DNA from: CAYFIW01 sp964500645
GTDB lineage: Bacteria; Chloroflexota; Dehalococcoidia; Lucifugimonadales; UBA826
Assembly: GCA_964500645.1 (NCBI GenBank)
Contig: CAZCOH010000083.1
Span: 1-6,067, forward strand
Direction of reading: 5' to 3'
Length of the DNA: 6,067 nt
Shown here piece after piece: positions 5,781-6,067 of the stretch (the stretch's first letter is position 1; each line of letters starts with the position of its first letter). The notes below the pieces were generated by a model. The model did not search any database and was not told where the DNA came from. It worked only from the letters and a program-made list of their open reading frames with translations. The translations under genes and the position numbers were made by a program.

Positions 5781-6067
5781 AGACAATTTGCCAATAAATG
5801 CCTTTAATCTTTATAAAACCATGTATTTGGAAGTAAAAATAGCCTTTCAAGATGTTTTAATTTTGTACAGATTCAGCGTTAGAATGAAGGATATAGCGAT
5901 AGATCCCGTCAGCTTAAGTCTTTAAGTACCAGAATTCTGCTCTAATCAGAGAGCCCAAGATTGTAACGACTTTTAGAATCATATCTATATTCACAAACTT
6001 TTCAGAGGAAAATTTCAGGCTTGTTAAATCTTAATTAATCGGGTTTTAGCTGTTGCTTCTCACAGGT
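5781..6067. other. AT-rich intergenic stretch with no supportable gene
   Basis: All six frames are broken by frequent stops. The longest ATG-started frame I found is 34 codons (5821-5925, plus) and has no ribosome site. I see no tRNA or rRNA pattern. Two weak inverted repeats are present: CTTAA/TTAAG at 5913-5926 with a 4-base loop, and GCTCT/AGAGC at 5939-5954 with a 6-base loop. Neither is followed by a T-run. The last 33 bases on the minus strand (6035-6067) are open and end in a stop, so the tail of another minus-strand gene could begin beyond the window, but ten codons cannot establish this. Confidence 0.5.

Noticed and set aside
5821..5925. 34-codon plus-strand frame in the right-hand intergenic stretch
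   Set aside because: It has no ribosome site, no recognisable motif and is of chance length in AT-rich DNA.
5881..5960. Possible tRNA on the minus strand (GGGCTCT start and a GATTAGAGCA stretch like a D-arm)
   Set aside because: There is no T-arm consensus, no matching acceptor 3' side and no anticodon stem. It reduces to the small GCTCT/AGAGC hairpin.
1..6067. CRISPR array, insertion sequence, phage or integron structure
   Set aside because: I saw no spaced direct repeats, transposase or integrase frames, or terminal inverted repeats.

Overview
The window (6,067 bases, visibly AT-rich) is best read as a piece of a bacterial chromosome carrying part of a type IV filament locus of archaeal type. 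The last 40 residues of a truncated first gene look like the C-terminus of an ArlI/FlaI-type secretion ATPase. The next gene is a full ArlJ/FlaJ (archaeal TadC)-type polytopic platform protein. The other genes look bacterial: a NarL-type response regulator, a histidine kinase with a HisKA_3-type dimerisation domain fused to a CRP-like cyclic-nucleotide domain, a one-domain GxGD prepilin peptidase with a bacterial-type C-terminus, and an extended -10 promoter. Chloroflexota are known to carry archaellum-type genes, so a Chloroflexota member (possibly an AT-rich marine lineage) is my best guess. This is inference from family recognition, not a search result.

Layout. Plus strand, bases 1-4169: secretion ATPase (3' end only), ArlJ-like membrane platform (71-1642), a very acidic unrecognised protein (1670-2314), response regulator (2315-2986), cNMP-domain histidine kinase (3018-4169). 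Gaps are -53, 27, 0 and 31 bases and I see no terminator between the genes, so they look like one transcription unit. Minus strand, 5717 down to 4174: a membrane-anchored TPR protein, then 11 bases later a prepilin peptidase. The two units converge with only 4 bases between stop codons. Bases 5718-6067 hold the likely promoter and leader of the minus-strand unit and otherwise no gene I can support.

How the parts may work together (inference). The ATPase and ArlJ-like protein would form the motor and membrane base of a pilus or archaellum-like filament. The prepilin peptidase would process its subunits, and the TPR protein may help assembly. The soluble kinase would sense a ligand through its CRP-like domain and phosphorylate the adjacent response regulator. 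The regulator's output helix has lost the basic residues usual in LuxR/NarL DNA-binding domains, so it may act by protein contact, perhaps on the acidic protein or the motor, rather than on a promoter. A filament operon carrying its own two-component system and an unknown acidic protein is the most interesting aspect of the window.
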